This document shows, piece by piece, positions 13,723 to 14,088 of a DNA stretch of 14,088 nucleotides. Below the pieces are notes generated by a model. That model searched no databases, was not told where the DNA came from, and saw only the letters and a list, made by a program, of their open reading frames with translations. The position numbers and the translations under genes are program-made. The DNA is from DASQFU01 sp035632955 (GTDB taxonomy: Bacteria; Eisenbacteria; RBG-16-71-46). The first letter of the stretch is position 1; every line of letters starts with the position of its first letter. The stretch lies in assembly GCA_035632955.1 (NCBI GenBank), contig DASQFU010000189.1, positions 1 through 14,088 of the forward strand, in the 5' to 3' direction.

Positions 13723-13805
13723 CATCCGTTCTCTCCGCCGGCGCGGAACCCAACCCGGAGCGCCGCTTCGCGACCGCCGCCGTGCGCCAACGGGGACCTC
13801 CGCCC

Positions 13806-14088
13806 ATGCACGCTGAGAAGCAATCCCCGGACCGCCTGATCGCGCAGAATCGACGTGCAGGGCACGACTACTTCATCCTCGAGACGGTCGAGGCGGGGCT
13901 GGTGCTGACCGGCACGGAGGTCAAGAGTCTGCGGCAGGGGAAGGCGAGTCTGGCCGAGGCCTACGCCATGGTCGACAACGGCGAAGCGTTCGTGCACCAG
14001 ATGCACATTCCACCCTACGAGCAGGGCAACCGCTTCAACCCCGACCCGGTGCGCAAGCGCAAGCTGCTGCTGCACCGCCAGGAGATCA
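13806..14088 (+). CDS. smpB: SsrA-binding protein SmpB, 5' part
   Basis: SmpB binds tmRNA (SsrA) and delivers it to stalled ribosomes in trans-translation. The window holds the first 94 codons of a family about 150-160 residues long; the gene runs past the right edge. Typical elements are IAQNRRAGHDYFILETVEAG near the N-terminus, the conserved TGTEVKSLRQGKASLAEAY (about 36-54), the strand EAFVHQMHIPPYEQGN and the basic VRKRKLLLHRQEI. The ATG at 13806 is the usual family start; the Shine-Dalgarno is weak. The gene begins 83 bases after tRNA-Leu with no terminator visible between them, so it may be transcribed from the tRNA promoter. The ssrA gene is not in the window. Confidence 0.95.
   Translation, partial: MHAEKQSPDRLIAQNRRAGHDYFILETVEAGLVLTGTEVKSLRQGKASLAEAYAMVDNGEAFVHQMHIPPYEQGNRFNPDPVRKRKLLLHRQEI

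Noticed and set aside
13579..13839. Short open frame across the tRNA
   Set aside because: It runs through the promoter, tRNA-Leu and the smpB start, so it is an accidental frame.

Overview
This window is a high-GC, densely packed stretch of bacterial chromosome. Every gene reads on the + strand and no mobile element, CRISPR array or rRNA is visible. The envelope genes point to a Gram-negative (diderm) organism: lamin-tail-domain (LTD) surface proteins, a FlgD/sorting-type Ig domain at a C-terminus, two signal-peptide proteins that look like outer-membrane beta-barrels, a PATAN/DUF4388 protein and an M16 peptidase joined to a LolA-like domain. I would guess a high-GC member of the FCB-like candidate phyla (for example Candidatus Eisenbacteria or a relative). 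There is no 16S or other marker here to prove this.

Layout. 1-1160: 3' end of an M16 (insulinase-type) peptidase with a C-terminal LolA-like domain. 1266-4112: pyruvate,phosphate dikinase (ppdK), complete, with about 58 extra residues between its two catalytic halves. 4129-4914: family 2 glycosyltransferase with a repeat-built N-terminal extension. 4988-5902: CDP-alcohol phosphatidyltransferase. 5943-6440: PATAN/DUF4388 protein. 6577-8727: large membrane-anchored von Willebrand A protein. 8790-12693: a tight operon of a multidomain LTD protein followed by two putative outer-membrane barrel proteins, joined by two ATGA stop/start overlaps. 12862-13485: a second, minimal LTD protein. 13532-13558: terminator-like hairpin. 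13591-13722: a clear sigma70-type promoter and tRNA-Leu(CAG). 13806-14088: 5' part of smpB (trans-translation).

How the genes fit together. ppdK (PEP/pyruvate interconversion), tRNA-Leu and smpB are housekeeping. The glycosyltransferase and the CDP-alcohol phosphatidyltransferase both suit membrane lipid or glycolipid synthesis. The most unusual part is 8790-13485, where two LTD proteins flank two exported barrel-like proteins. I read it as a surface-display or secretion module of unknown purpose. The second barrel shares a motif that I associate with the barrels of ComEA-type helix-hairpin-helix proteins, but it lacks that DNA-binding domain. A second notable feature is composition: the seven proteins encoded from 4988 to 13485 contain only five lysines in about 2,690 residues, while ppdK uses lysine at an ordinary rate.

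No stretch above 300 bases lacks a gene. The larger gaps (1161-1265, 6441-6576, 12694-12861, 13486-13635) hold the candidate promoters, inverted repeats and terminator listed below.
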